This document shows positions 1-8,519 of a stretch of 64,000 nucleotides of DNA, one piece after another. Origin of the DNA: Bacteroidota bacterium (GTDB lineage Bacteria; Bacteroidota; Ignavibacteria; UBA10030; UBA6906); contig JAHBUR010000023.1 of NCBI GenBank assembly GCA_019637975.1, positions 1 through 64,000 on the forward strand, given 5' to 3'. Made by a program: the position numbers and the translations under genes. Within the stretch, counting starts at the first letter, position 1. Each line of letters opens with the position of its first letter. Under the pieces are notes generated by a model. That model was given only the letters and a program-made list of their open reading frames with translations. It did not search any database and was not told where the DNA came from.

Positions 1-212
1 TTTTCATGAAGGAGTTTGAGAAGATTGATACCGCTGACTTCCGGCAGATTCCAATCCAAAAGCACAACATCCGGCTTCTCTTTTTCAATCAACGCCCAGC
101 CGGCCCGGCCGTCGGTCGCCGTCAGAACCCGATGACCCTCAAGCTTCAGCATCATCGTCGTCAATTCAAGGTATGCAAGATCGTCGTCAATCAGCAGAAT
201 TGTCGCTGCCAT
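1..212 (-). CDS. Response regulator receiver protein, partial
   Basis: Only the first 70 residues are inside the window; the C terminus runs off the left edge. They form the start of a CheY-like receiver fold: a hydrophobic strand (ILLI), the acidic triad D9-D11 for Mg2+ binding, and the phospho-acceptor Asp53 in LLDWNLP followed by the usual PxxxG turn. The ATG at 212 is preceded by GAGGGG at good spacing, which fixes the start. The DinB-like gene ends 14 nt upstream on the same strand, so the two may be cotranscribed. Whether an output domain follows cannot be seen. Confidence 0.85.
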   Translation of the reverse strand, partial: MAATILLIDDDLAYLELTTMMLKLEGHRVLTATDGRAGWALIEKEKPDVVLLDWNLPEVSGINLLKLLHE

Positions 213-226
213 ATTCCCCTCGTTCC

Positions 227-712
227 TCAACCCGCGTAGAGCGTTTTTGTATTTACATCAACCCCGAGTACTTTCAACGAAAGGTGGAGTTCCATGAAAT
301 GGTGAATATGATGTTCCAGTGCAAATGCACAAAAGCGCCAGTAGTACACACGGCCCAATTGCGGCGTATCAAGCATGTCGCTTTGAAACTGTTCCTCGCT
401 CAGAGAATCAACAGCCCCTTTGAATGCCCCGATCGCCTCACGCAGTGTTGATACGGCGGCTTCAACACCGAGAATGTCCTGGCGCCTGTTGTTCACAAGG
501 ATCTCCCTCATCGACTTGTAGGGCAACTCGTCCCTCCGAATCACTATCGCCAGAAATGAGAGCGAAAGTGGAATGTGAGCCAATAACTGGCCAACTGAAA
601 ACGACTTGGCCGTCAGTTGGAAGTCGAGCTTGTCGGCCGGAACACGAAGGAAAGTCGGTTCGGCTGGACGAACAACTTCGTCGAACCAGGAGAGATATTG
701 AACTTTTGTCAT
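227..712 (-). CDS. DinB-like four-helix-bundle protein
   Basis: A 161-residue protein with the look of the DinB/YfiT-like superfamily: mostly helical, the usual length, one conserved His in the second helix (H46 in LLAHIP) and a His cluster near the C terminus (H134, H135, H137, H138, H143 in ALEHHIHHFMELH). In this family three such histidines bind a divalent metal, and many members are thiol-dependent S-transferases of unknown substrate. There is no signal peptide, so it should be cytoplasmic. No strong Shine-Dalgarno is visible before the ATG. It is divergent from the FemAB-like gene. Confidence 0.72.
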   Translation of the reverse strand: MTKVQYLSWFDEVVRPAEPTFLRVPADKLDFQLTAKSFSVGQLLAHIPLSLSFLAIVIRRDELPYKSMREILVNNRRQDILGVEAAVSTLREAIGAFKGAVDSLSEEQFQSDMLDTPQLGRVYYWRFCAFALEHHIHHFMELHLSLKVLGVDVNTKTLYAG

Positions 713-1009
713 TCAGGAACAATAAAAAATCGCCGCAACTGCTCGTTGATTCACATAGAGAGTAAGAAACTGAAGAGTGAAAAGCAAACAAGGCAGGCGG
801 CACAAATGGCGGTACTATATCGGCAAACCATACATGCTTGAGCGGCAATTCATGATTCCATGCTCGCATGAACGGACATACTCCATTGTTGGTTGTCACT
901 CTTTGGAAAAGAATTTTGCGTATTTTGGTGCACAACCGCGAGCATCTCAACCAATTGCATTTCAAGTTCACTATGCGGAAGGCTGCTGCGAACACCGACT
1001 GACGTATTC
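713..1009. other. Divergent intergenic region
   Basis: About 300 bases between the divergent DinB-like and FemAB-like genes. It should hold both promoters. No convincing -35/-10 pair, hairpin or small gene was recognised by eye. Confidence 0.5.
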
Positions 1010-2050
1010 GTGAAACATCATCTTCATATTCTTGACCCCACCTCCTCCACTGAATGGATGTCGTTTGTGAATCGGCATCCCGATGCCCGTATTTTCCATC
1101 ATCCGGCATGGATGAGACTCATCCGTGATTCGTACGGCTATCCGATGTTCGCCGTATGTCTGACACTCGGTGGAGAGATTGTGGCCGGAATCCCGTTTGC
1201 GGATGTTCACAGCTCGTTCACAGGAAAACGTTGGATTTCTCTCCCGTTTTCAGACCATTGTCCGCCATTGCTTCCCCCGAATGATCCTTGCGCCTTGTCC
1301 CGACTCATCGAATTTCTGAAGCAACGATCGGGAAGCAAATCACACAGAATCGAGATCCACTCCAATGTGGCTGCTTCCGGACAGATATTTCGCGTGGGTG
1401 AATTCGTCCAACATATCCTCCAGCTGAACAGACCCGCGGACGAGTTGTTCACGAAATTCGAAAAGAGAACAACCCAACGCTCAATCCGGATTGCGGAAAA
1501 ATCACGTATAGTGGTGAGGGAATGCAAGACCTCCGAAGACTTCGAAGCCTTTTATGCATTGCACTGGAAGACGCGTCGACGACTTGGAGTTCCGGTGCAA
1601 CCAAAATCGCTATTCATCGGATTATGGCATCACGTCTTGCAGCCGGGACTCGGGTATTGCCTCGTTGCGCACAAGAACGAAAGGCCCGTTGCCGGCGGCG
1701 TATTTCTGAAGTTCAACAATACGATTGCATTCAAATACAGCGCATCCGATGATGCGTACAAAGCGTCATGCCCGTCGCACGCATTTCTCTGGGAAGGAAT
1801 CAAACGGGGCATCGCGGACGGCTGTACGACTCTTGACTTCGGAAGAACAGACAAAGGCAATTGCGGGCTGCGACGGTTCAAGAACAATTGGGGGGCAACC
1901 GAGGAAGAGCTCATCTACACGGCCATTACCGACCGTCCACCGACACACCGCTCTCCGATGTTGGACAAGATACTGAGACAAGTTATTCGGCATTCACCTC
2001 AAATAGTTTGCCGGGCGGCGGGAGAGGTCCTCTACAAGCATTTTGCATAA
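1010..2050 (+). CDS. FemAB/GNAT-fold acyl- or aminoacyltransferase-like protein
   Basis: Resembles the FemAB-like GNAT proteins often found near surface-polysaccharide genes. The N-terminal motif with HPDARIFHHPAWM and the C-terminal FGRTDKGNCGLRRFKNNWGA are both characteristic. The middle part (HWKTRRRLGVP, CLVAHKNERPVAGGVF) matches the second GNAT half. Such proteins transfer aminoacyl or acyl groups to cell-wall or polysaccharide acceptors; the substrate here is unknown. The GTG at 1010 is chosen because the family begins a few residues before the HPDARIF motif. The frame is open back to a TTG at 893, and an ATG at 1057 is also possible. No Shine-Dalgarno decides between them. It converges on the SGNH hydrolase gene with 15 nt between stops. 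Confidence 0.72.
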   Translation: MKHHLHILDPTSSTEWMSFVNRHPDARIFHHPAWMRLIRDSYGYPMFAVCLTLGGEIVAGIPFADVHSSFTGKRWISLPFSDHCPPLLPPNDPCALSRLIEFLKQRSGSKSHRIEIHSNVAASGQIFRVGEFVQHILQLNRPADELFTKFEKRTTQRSIRIAEKSRIVVRECKTSEDFEAFYALHWKTRRRLGVPVQPKSLFIGLWHHVLQPGLGYCLVAHKNERPVAGGVFLKFNNTIAFKYSASDDAYKASCPSHAFLWEGIKRGIADGCTTLDFGRTDKGNCGLRRFKNNWGATEEELIYTAITDRPPTHRSPMLDKILRQVIRHSPQIVCRAAGEVLYKHFA

Positions 2051-2065
2051 CGCCTGCTCACCAAA

Positions 2066-3082
2066 TCAATCCTCAAGAGGAAAGGTCTGGATGAGAAAGT
2101 CATACACTCGTTCTGCAACAATGTGATGTCCCGCTTCACTGAAGTGTTCGTCGATTCTGAAGAAATGCTCCTCGCGTAGAAAAGCGGTAGCATCAGTCCA
2201 GGAGATTCCCGCTTCATCGCATACCTGTTTGATGAAGGCGGTTTTCTCAAGTCTGTTCTCGCTCAACTCGTATTTGTTTGTGAAGATCACCAACGCAAAT
2301 TTCCCGCCGTGTTCTTCCACCGACCTTCTCATCTCAAGAATCAGCCTGCGAGTTATCTCAAAACTATACTCATCCGACCCCGTAGCGGCGTGCTTTGACT
2401 CATCGCCCAGATTCACCGCTGCATATGATTCAATGACATTCTTGATGTAAAAAACCAGATACGACGATTCATACAGCCAACGCTTGAAGGAGAGCAGTTG
2501 CTGCTTCATCCATGATGTCTTGTTCTCGGGAAAAATGAGCGTCCCGGCGCTGTCGAGAGAGGCGAAGTCAGGCCGAAGATTATCTTCGAAATCGTTCCCT
2601 GTATAGAAGAACAATACAACATAATCAGGCCTCAGCTCCGCGCGGTATTTCCTGAACGCCAGCAGTTCCTGTGCAGTTGAATATCCCTGCGATGAGAGCG
2701 CGACAAGATCAACGCGTGAAGCAGTGGCATCGGCAATCCTCTTCCGGACGAGCGGAACGAACATCTTCTCGTATGATACCTCGAGATTCTCCACGAAGGA
2801 ATCGCCGAGAAACAGAATCCGTTGTGCAACATTGTTGCGCGGACGAACTTCATCATCCCGAAACCCCATCGAGTTGTACTGAAAGGGGACGTAGATACTA
2901 TCTTCGTTTCGGATATACACGCCGCTGCCCCCCGGCTTTCCGCGCCAGCCAAGTTCTTTGTCATAAACGGCAAGACGCTTCGTTTCCTGTGGCACAAACA
3001 ATCTGACAATAGTCTCTGCAAAGAGAAGCGAAACCAGAATGGAAGTGAAGAAGAGTATGAAGGATTTCTTGCTGGATGACAT
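2066..3082 (-). CDS. Membrane-anchored SGNH/GDSL hydrolase
   Basis: A 338-residue protein with one N-terminal membrane segment (about residues 7-27, rich in F, L, S and V) and an SGNH-type esterase domain. Block I is FLGDSFVENLEVS (nucleophile Ser in GDS), block III is FFYTGNDFEDN, and the catalytic Asp/His pair lies in RIDEHFSEAGHH near the C terminus. These enzymes hydrolyse esters, often O-acetyl groups on surface glycans. The domain would face the periplasm. The ATG at 3082 follows GAGGGAAGC. Together with the neighbouring FemAB-like gene it suggests envelope or glycan modification, which is inference. Confidence 0.78.
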   Translation of the reverse strand: MSSSKKSFILFFTSILVSLLFAETIVRLFVPQETKRLAVYDKELGWRGKPGGSGVYIRNEDSIYVPFQYNSMGFRDDEVRPRNNVAQRILFLGDSFVENLEVSYEKMFVPLVRKRIADATASRVDLVALSSQGYSTAQELLAFRKYRAELRPDYVVLFFYTGNDFEDNLRPDFASLDSAGTLIFPENKTSWMKQQLLSFKRWLYESSYLVFYIKNVIESYAAVNLGDESKHAATGSDEYSFEITRRLILEMRRSVEEHGGKFALVIFTNKYELSENRLEKTAFIKQVCDEAGISWTDATAFLREEHFFRIDEHFSEAGHHIVAERVYDFLIQTFPLED

Positions 3083-3271
3083 GCTTCCCTCGTTTCGAAT
3101 GAGATATTAAATACGAATGTGCTCAAACAAATCTACGGAAAGATTCCCGAAAAATCGTGACGACCCATAAGGTCGGTATCACGCTCGGAATCCTCACCTC
3201 TCCCCTTGCCTCCTCGCTTTTTCATTACTATCATGTTCTACATCCAAACAACAACAATCAAGGAGTTTTCA

Positions 3272-6200
3272 TTGAAACCGACCCTCATACATCCACTCAT
3301 CGTACTCCTTTTCGTCACGACACTTTGTTTTGCACAGGAGAAAAAAGACACCGCTGCAGTTCCGTCGCAGGACAAGAAACCTGAGAAATGGGACGTCGCC
3401 GCATCGCACGGCCCGACGAAAGATATCGAGTTTGAAACCCATGAAGGAACATGGATTTCCGTTGACGTAAGTCCGGACGGGAAGAAAATTGTGTTCGACT
3501 TGCTCGGCGACATTTACATCATGCCCACTGAAGGCGGCGAGGCAACGCTGCTGAGCGGTGGAACGCCATACGAAGTACTGCCGAGATTCTCTCCCGACGG
3601 GAAGATGATCTCGTTCACCAGCGACCGGGAAGGCTGCGACAACATTTGGGTGATGAATGTAGATGGATCGAACAGGCGTTCCGTCACGAAAGAAAAAGAC
3701 CGCCAAACCAATGGCGCCGTCTGGACGCCCGACGGACAGTATCTGATTGCCCGCAAGCACTACCGCAATACACGCTCACTTGGAGCGGGCGAGATGTGGA
3801 TGTATCACGTCAGCGGCGGCGACGGCGTTCAGCTTACGAAGCGACGCAACTGGCAGCAGAATGCCAGCGACCCTGCCATCTCCCCCGACGGACGTTACGT
3901 GTACTACGACGAAGATGTCAGTCCGGGCAACGCCTTCGACTACAACCGCGATCCGTACGGCGTCATTTACGTGATCAATCGTCTCGACCGTGAAACCGGA
4001 AAGACAATCCGGTTTGTCGGCGGCAACGGTGGTTCCGTGCGACCAGAGCCTTCACGCGATGGAAAATACCTTGCGTTTGTCCGACGGGTTCGCCTGAATT
4101 CCGTTCTCTACATCCGCAACATAGAAACGGGAGAAGAATGGCCGGTGTGGGATCAGCTTTCACGTGACCAGCAGGAAGCGTGGGCAATCTTCGGCGTGTA
4201 CCCGAACTTCTCATGGACGCCGGACAACAAGTTCATTGTCATTTCCGCAAAAGGAAAAATCTGGAAGGTGAATGTCGCGACGAAGCAAGCGGCTCAAATC
4301 CCCTTCAAAGCAAAAATCAAACAGACGATCACTGATGCACTTCGCTTTAAGCAACAAGTTGCCCCGGATAAGTTTGATGTGAAGATGTTGCGCTGGGTGC
4401 AGACATCGCCCGATGGAAAGTCGGTTGTGTTTCAAGCCCTCGGGTATCTCTACATCAAACAACTTCCGAGCGGTGAGCCGAAACGACTCACGACGGATAA
4501 TCACTTTGAGTTCTATCCTTCATGGTCGCCGGACGGCAAATGGATCGTGTACACGACCTGGCTCGACAAAGACAAAGGTGCCGTGTACAAGGTGAAATCA
4601 AGCAGCGGCGCGGGAATAAGACTGACAACAGTGAAGGGCACTTACACCGAGCCGTCATTTTCGCGGGATGGAAAACGGATCGTGTTTATGAAAAACGGCG
4701 GCGATTGGCTACGCGGGCGAACGTTCACGAAAGATCCGGGCGTGTACTGGATTTCGGCTGAAGGCGGAACGCCGACACTCATCACTGAAGAAGGCTCGAG
4801 CCCGATGTTCAACAAGAAAGGCGAACGCATCTATCTTACTTCGAATGAAGGCGAAAAGGTTGCCCTCATCAGCATAAACCTGACAGGCGGTGATCGGCGG
4901 GTTCATCTTACCTCAGACAATGCACAACAGATTGTCCCATCACCGGATGAGAATTGGGTGGCATTTACCGAACGCTACAACTCATACATTGCTACCCTAC
5001 CTCTTACAGGACAAGCCATTCAGATCGGGCCAAGCACAAGTGATTTTCCTGTGAAGCGAGTGACGCGGGATGCCGGAATGTATTTGCATTGGTCGCCGGA
5101 CAGCAAAACCGTTTACTGGTCTCTCGGCCCCGAACTCTCCTCACGCTCTCTTGCCAACACATTCAAATTTGTTGAAGGCGCGCCGGACAGCATTCAGGAA
5201 AAGCCCGATACGGTCGGGATGCACATCGGCTTCAAAGCGAATTTTGATAAGCCTGCAGGAAGCGTTGCGTTGACGGGCGCAACCGTCATCACGATGAAGG
5301 GCGATGAAGTCCTGCAAAACGCAACGATTCTTGTCGAGCAGAACCGCATCAAAGCTATCAGCTCGACCGGATCTGTAAAGATCCCTGTCGGCGCGAGAAC
5401 CGTTGACGTCTCCGGCAAGTTCATTATGCCGGGAATGATTGATGTTCACGCACACGGACCGGTTGGCAGCATCGGCATCACGCCGCAGCAGAACTGGGCG
5501 TTCTACGCCAGCGCGGCGTTCGGCGTTACGACAGAGCATGATCCTTCCACCGATACAGAAGAGTTTTTCGCGGCCTCGGAGCTAGTCAAAGCGGGAACGA
5601 TTGTCGGGCCGAGAATGTACTCTACGGGAACGATTCTCTACGGCGCGGAAGGAAGCTACAAGGCGATCGTCAACAATCTTGAAGATGCAAAATCGCATCT
5701 ACGCAGACTGAAAGCAGTTGGCGCGTTCAGCGTAAAAAGCTACAACCAGCCCCGCCGCGATCAGCGGCAGCAGATTATTCAAGCCGGGCGGGAGTTGGAG
5801 ATGATGGTCGTTCCCGAAGGGGGCTCGACATTCTTCTGGAACATGACGCAAATTCTTGACGGACATACTGGCATCGAACACTCTCTCCCCATCTCCCCTC
5901 TCTACAAAGATGTCATCACTGTGTTCTCGAAGAGTCAAACATACTACACGCCGACCCTCATCGTCACGTACGGCGGAATTATGGGTGAGAATTACTGGTA
6001 CTCCAACACGAAAGTGTGGGAGAACCAGAGGCTGCTCACGTACGTACCCCGCGCCCTTGTTGACGCACGCTCCCGCCGCCGAATGAAAGTGGAAGAGGAA
6101 GATTGGGGACATATCGAGAATGCGAAAGGAGCAAAGGCCTTGCTCGACGCAGGAACAAAAGTCTGCCTCGGCGCGCACGGACAGTTGCAGGGACTCGGCC

Positions 6201-6532
6201 CGCACTGGGAACTCTGGATGTTCGTGCAAGGCGGCATGACGCCGATGGAGGCGATTCGCTCCGCAACATTGTCCGGAGCAGAATATCTGGGACTCGACGC
6301 CGATATCGGTTCGCTCGAAGTAGGCAAGCTCGCCGACCTGATTGTGATGGACAAGAATCCGTTGGAGAACATACGCAACAGCGAATCAATCAAGTACGTG
6401 ATGCTGAACGGCCGATTGTATGATGCGGCAACGATGAATGAAGTCGGCGGCAAGCAGCGCAAGCGTGAGACGTTTTATTGGGAAGGCGGGATGGATCCGG
6501 GGGCGGAGACAGTGGAAATGGAATTGGATTGA
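3272..6532 (+). CDS. Secreted TolB-propeller/amidohydrolase protein
   Basis: A protein of about 1086 residues with a signal peptide (LLFVTTLCFAQ), an N-terminal TolB/PD40 beta-propeller (repeated SPDGKKIVF, FSPDGKMISF, WSPDGKWIVYTTW motifs, roughly residues 30-630) and a C-terminal amidohydrolase domain. The metal-binding HxH is H726-A-H728 in IDVHAHGP, and the end of the domain is the typical LEVGKLADLIVMDKNPLENI. Such chimeras are annotated as amidohydrolases of unknown, possibly peptide, substrate. A TTG start at 3272 is chosen because AAGGAG lies 6 nt upstream and it gives a clean signal peptide. A second copy of the last ~45 codons lies at 7215-7353. Confidence 0.86.
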   Translation: MKPTLIHPLIVLLFVTTLCFAQEKKDTAAVPSQDKKPEKWDVAASHGPTKDIEFETHEGTWISVDVSPDGKKIVFDLLGDIYIMPTEGGEATLLSGGTPYEVLPRFSPDGKMISFTSDREGCDNIWVMNVDGSNRRSVTKEKDRQTNGAVWTPDGQYLIARKHYRNTRSLGAGEMWMYHVSGGDGVQLTKRRNWQQNASDPAISPDGRYVYYDEDVSPGNAFDYNRDPYGVIYVINRLDRETGKTIRFVGGNGGSVRPEPSRDGKYLAFVRRVRLNSVLYIRNIETGEEWPVWDQLSRDQQEAWAIFGVYPNFSWTPDNKFIVISAKGKIWKVNVATKQAAQIPFKAKIKQTITDALRFKQQVAPDKFDVKMLRWVQTSPDGKSVVFQALGYLYIKQLPSGEPKRLTTDNHFEFYPSWSPDGKWIVYTTWLDKDKGAVYKVKSSSGAGIRLTTVKGTYTEPSFSRDGKRIVFMKNGGDWLRGRTFTKDPGVYWISAEGGTPTLITEEGSSPMFNKKGERIYLTSNEGEKVALISINLTGGDRRVHLTSDNAQQIVPSPDENWVAFTERYNSYIATLPLTGQAIQIGPSTSDFPVKRVTRDAGMYLHWSPDSKTVYWSLGPELSSRSLANTFKFVEGAPDSIQEKPDTVGMHIGFKANFDKPAGSVALTGATVITMKGDEVLQNATILVEQNRIKAISSTGSVKIPVGARTVDVSGKFIMPGMIDVHAHGPVGSIGITPQQNWAFYASAAFGVTTEHDPSTDTEEFFAASELVKAGTIVGPRMYSTGTILYGAEGSYKAIVNNLEDAKSHLRRLKAVGAFSVKSYNQPRRDQRQQIIQAGRELEMMVVPEGGSTFFWNMTQILDGHTGIEHSLPISPLYKDVITVFSKSQTYYTPTLIVTYGGIMGENYWYSNTKVWENQRLLTYVPRALVDARSRRRMKVEEEDWGHIENAKGAKALLDAGTKVCLGAHGQLQGLGPHWELWMFVQGGMTPMEAIRSATLSGAEYLGLDADIGSLEVGKLADLIVMDKNPLENIRNSESIKYVMLNGRLYDAATMNEVGGKQRKRETFYWEGGMDPGAETVEMELD

Positions 6533-6579
6533 CTTTCGCCACGTAGATTTCGTGTCTTGTTTTTGCTTATCTTAGATCC

Positions 6580-7042
6580 ATGAAGACTCCAAGGGTATAT
6601 ACTGACACGTCGGTAGTCGGCGGATGCTTCGATCCTGAGTTCTCGCGTTGGTCGAATGGCCTCATTATTGATTTTCGGTTGGGAGTCTTCAGGCTAGTCC
6701 TGTCGGAGATTATCGAAGCCGAGATTGAGCCAGCACCTGATGAAGTCGTTCAAAAGTATGCAGAACTGAAATCGTACGACCCTGAATTCGTTCAAATCAC
6801 CGACGAAGCAATAGCCCTGTCGAAGGCATATCTTCTGCACAAAATCTTGGACGAGCGCTATTCGAGAGACTTGCTGCACATCGCCGTCGCGACAGTCGCT
6901 GAAGGTAGATGTGGTAACAAGTTGGAACTTCAAACATATTGTTCACTACGACAAGATACGACTGTTCAATGCAGTGAATATTGAGATGGGGTACAAACCA
7001 TTACAAATCCTCTCACCTCGGGAGCTAACAACTCATGAATAA
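6580..7042 (+). pseudogene. PIN-domain toxin-like gene with a frameshift
   Basis: The first 108 codons encode a PIN-domain protein: an early Asp in VYTDTSVVGG, a conserved Glu in SEIIEAEIE, and a third acidic site in RDLLHIAVATVAE. In the present frame it ends at 6984 with an unrelated tail. Skipping one G near 6904 restores the expected family C terminus (VVVTSWNFKHIVHYDK, then ILSPRE) and moves the stop to 7040-7042. There it overlaps the next ATG. PIN toxins of VapC type are Mg2+-dependent RNases. Either the gene is inactivated or this is a one-base sequence error. The small partner gene downstream supports a toxin-antitoxin pair in toxin-first order. Confidence 0.75.
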
Positions 7043-7208
7043 AAAGATAAAGGCAATAGAAATGGTTCGTCAAATTAGAGACGAGCATGAAAAACTGCTG
7101 ACAGGCAAATCTCCGGATGAGGTCAGGAAATTCTATCACGAGAGGGCAACCAAACTCAATGCACGCATCAAGCAATTACACGCTCAGGGAAGCTCACAAC
7201 ATCGTTAG
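7035..7208 (+). CDS. Small putative antitoxin partner of the PIN gene
   Basis: A 57-codon frame starting at ATG 7035, inside the last codons of the frame-corrected PIN gene, so the two would be translationally coupled. The product is highly charged and probably helical (MNKKIKAIEMVRQIRDEHEK, then SPDEVRKFYHERATKLNARI). Short charged proteins directly after PIN genes are common in this phylum. No DNA-binding motif is evident. The role as antitoxin is inferred from position, size and overlap only. Confidence 0.55.
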   Translation: MNKKIKAIEMVRQIRDEHEKLLTGKSPDEVRKFYHERATKLNARIKQLHAQGSSQHR

Positions 7209-7214
7209 TGTGAC

Positions 7215-7353
7215 AGTTCTTTGCGACATGCGGCGACGGTACAACGTCGAAACGATAGATGAGATTTGTGGACGAGAGCGGAAGCGCGTGCCGTTCTATT
7301 GGGAAAGCGGGATGGATCCGGGGGCAAGCACGGTGGAAATGGAGATAGACTAG
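7215..7353 (+). pseudogene. Relic of the 3' end of an amidohydrolase gene
   Basis: The frame ending at 7353 encodes RKRVPFYWESGMDPGASTVE plus MEID, which matches the end of the intact amidohydrolase at 6532 (RKRETFYWEGGMDPGAETVE plus MELD). The similarity extends back to about 7215 (CDMRRRYNVETIDEI against LNGRLYDAATMNEV). DNA identity is high around the GGGATGGATCCGGGGGC stretch. No amidohydrolase body precedes it; the PIN/antitoxin cassette lies exactly between the two copies. It is either what remains of a tandem paralogue or a duplication made when the cassette arrived. Confidence 0.8.
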
Positions 7354-7395
7354 GAGAACAATTGAAACACCAGACATTCTAGACCTAGCGATCGA

Positions 7396-8103
7396 GTGCG
7401 AATATTGGTACTAAGCGATAATCCTTTAAATCCACCGTATTGGCAGTATTTCATAGCAATTGAAGAAGACTTGGCTCGGACCAGCCGCTATGTCGAATTC
7501 TCGGAAGACAATTACAATGTCTACTCAATTGAATTCTCGAGGCTATTGCTTTCAAGTTCGTCCGAGGTCGACGTCGTCGCCAAAGAGTTTTGCAGACAGC
7601 TGTCACCCACCTCAAGCTGTGGCAACATAGGAGAATACAAAGCAGTCATAATGCGTCGATACCCAAAATTCGCTGAGGTAGAATTACATATCCCGAGATT
7701 CAATTTGAGTCGAAGGCCATGGGATAACTGGAATCATAATAGCAAACTATCCTGGTGGGAGGCTTATAACAATGTCAAGCACGAGCGTTCCGTGCATTAC
7801 AAACAAGCAACGCTTTCCACGGCGTTAGACTCGGTCGCAGCACTCTTTTCATTGCTTCTCTACTACTATCGAGAATTGGAGGGAGGTGACTCAAGACTAT
7901 TTTTGAATCCGATTCCAAGACTTTTTTTGTCAAAGAGGCTTCTTAGCCCAGATGTCCACACTCATGTGTGGGCTTACGATTTACCTGATAAGTACTTGCC
8001 GATGCCTGATGCCACAACCGAACAGAAAACTAAAATTCCCGACCCAATCCAAAGCCCTCAAAGCCCCAGTGAAGAACACCCAAACCCGAACCGAAAGATG
8101 TGA
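7396..8103 (+). CDS. Uncharacterised HEPN-like protein
   Basis: A 235-residue protein from a GTG start. I do not know a function. The core (YWQYFIAIEEDLARTSRYVE, the YSIEFSRLLL helix, then WWEAYNNVKHERSVHYKQAT followed by a hydrophobic helix) resembles a widespread family of unnamed helical proteins found in accessory regions. The NNVKHER segment recalls HEPN-type catalytic or packing motifs. The last ~40 residues are Pro/Glu/Lys-rich and probably disordered. Base composition is more AT-rich than the flanking genes, suggesting transfer. It ends by overlapping the ribosome-binding site of the lipoprotein gene. Confidence 0.5.
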   Translation: MRILVLSDNPLNPPYWQYFIAIEEDLARTSRYVEFSEDNYNVYSIEFSRLLLSSSSEVDVVAKEFCRQLSPTSSCGNIGEYKAVIMRRYPKFAEVELHIPRFNLSRRPWDNWNHNSKLSWWEAYNNVKHERSVHYKQATLSTALDSVAALFSLLLYYYRELEGGDSRLFLNPIPRLFLSKRLLSPDVHTHVWAYDLPDKYLPMPDATTEQKTKIPDPIQSPQSPSEEHPNPNRKM

Positions 8104-8113
8104 GGAATACAGC

Positions 8114-8476
8114 CTGAGCCCTCAAACCTCAAAAACAATAGCTATTTTCTGTCTCCTTTGCATTTTCGCCGCAGGCTGTGGCCAGAAAGATGTAGTAATT
8201 ATCAAAGCAGAGAACAGAACACTGCACATCTCCAACACCTCCAACGAAACAGTGTACTACATCCTCTATCCCGCTCGCGTGATGCAGTACATCACGCTTC
8301 ACCCAACCTGCACCGAACAGAACGCCATCAAACCCGGCGAAACGAAGTCGATTCCGTACGAGACAATTCTTCAAACAGGAGAAACCGACGAGGCGGTCAT
8401 TTATTGGTGGCGGTGCGAGGAAGGCAAGACGGAAGCATCCAAGAGCGACGCGCAGGCGATTCGCGTGAGCTTGTAA
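8114..8476 (+). CDS. Small lipoprotein
   Basis: About 120 residues with a lipoprotein signal (hydrophobic FCLLCIFAAG then Cys-Gly-Gln) and a mature part that looks like a small beta-sandwich (ENRTLHISNTSNETVYYILY, then PGETKSIPYE and VIYWWRCEEGK). No family is recognised. A CTG start at 8114 is proposed because GAGGAA lies 6 nt upstream and the signal peptide then has normal length. The next upstream in-frame ATG (8009) would put the lipobox Cys near residue 57, too far. The gene overlaps the preceding gene's stop region and is followed by a clear terminator. Confidence 0.6.
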   Translation: MSPQTSKTIAIFCLLCIFAAGCGQKDVVIIKAENRTLHISNTSNETVYYILYPARVMQYITLHPTCTEQNAIKPGETKSIPYETILQTGETDEAVIYWWRCEEGKTEASKSDAQAIRVSL

Positions 8477-8480
8477 TAAC

Positions 8481-8507
8481 AAAGGCCGGACTCATCATCC
8501 GGCCTTC
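8481..8507. terminator. Bidirectional hairpin terminator
   Basis: AAGGCCGG and CCGGCCTT arms (8482-8489 and 8499-8506) enclose a 9-nt loop. A short A/T flank lies on each side, between two convergent genes. Confidence 0.75.
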
Positions 8508-8519
8508 TGCTGAAATCTG

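Noticed and set aside
462-1109. A minus-strand frame covering the divergent promoter region
   Set aside because: Overlaps both the DinB-like gene and the FemAB-like gene, is Arg/Ser/Cys-rich, and lacks a ribosome-binding site.
3272-6532. Amidohydrolase considered as a dipeptidyl peptidase because of its propeller
   Set aside because: The C-terminal domain has the HxH metal motif and the ADLIVMDKNPL ending of amidohydrolases, not a serine peptidase triad.
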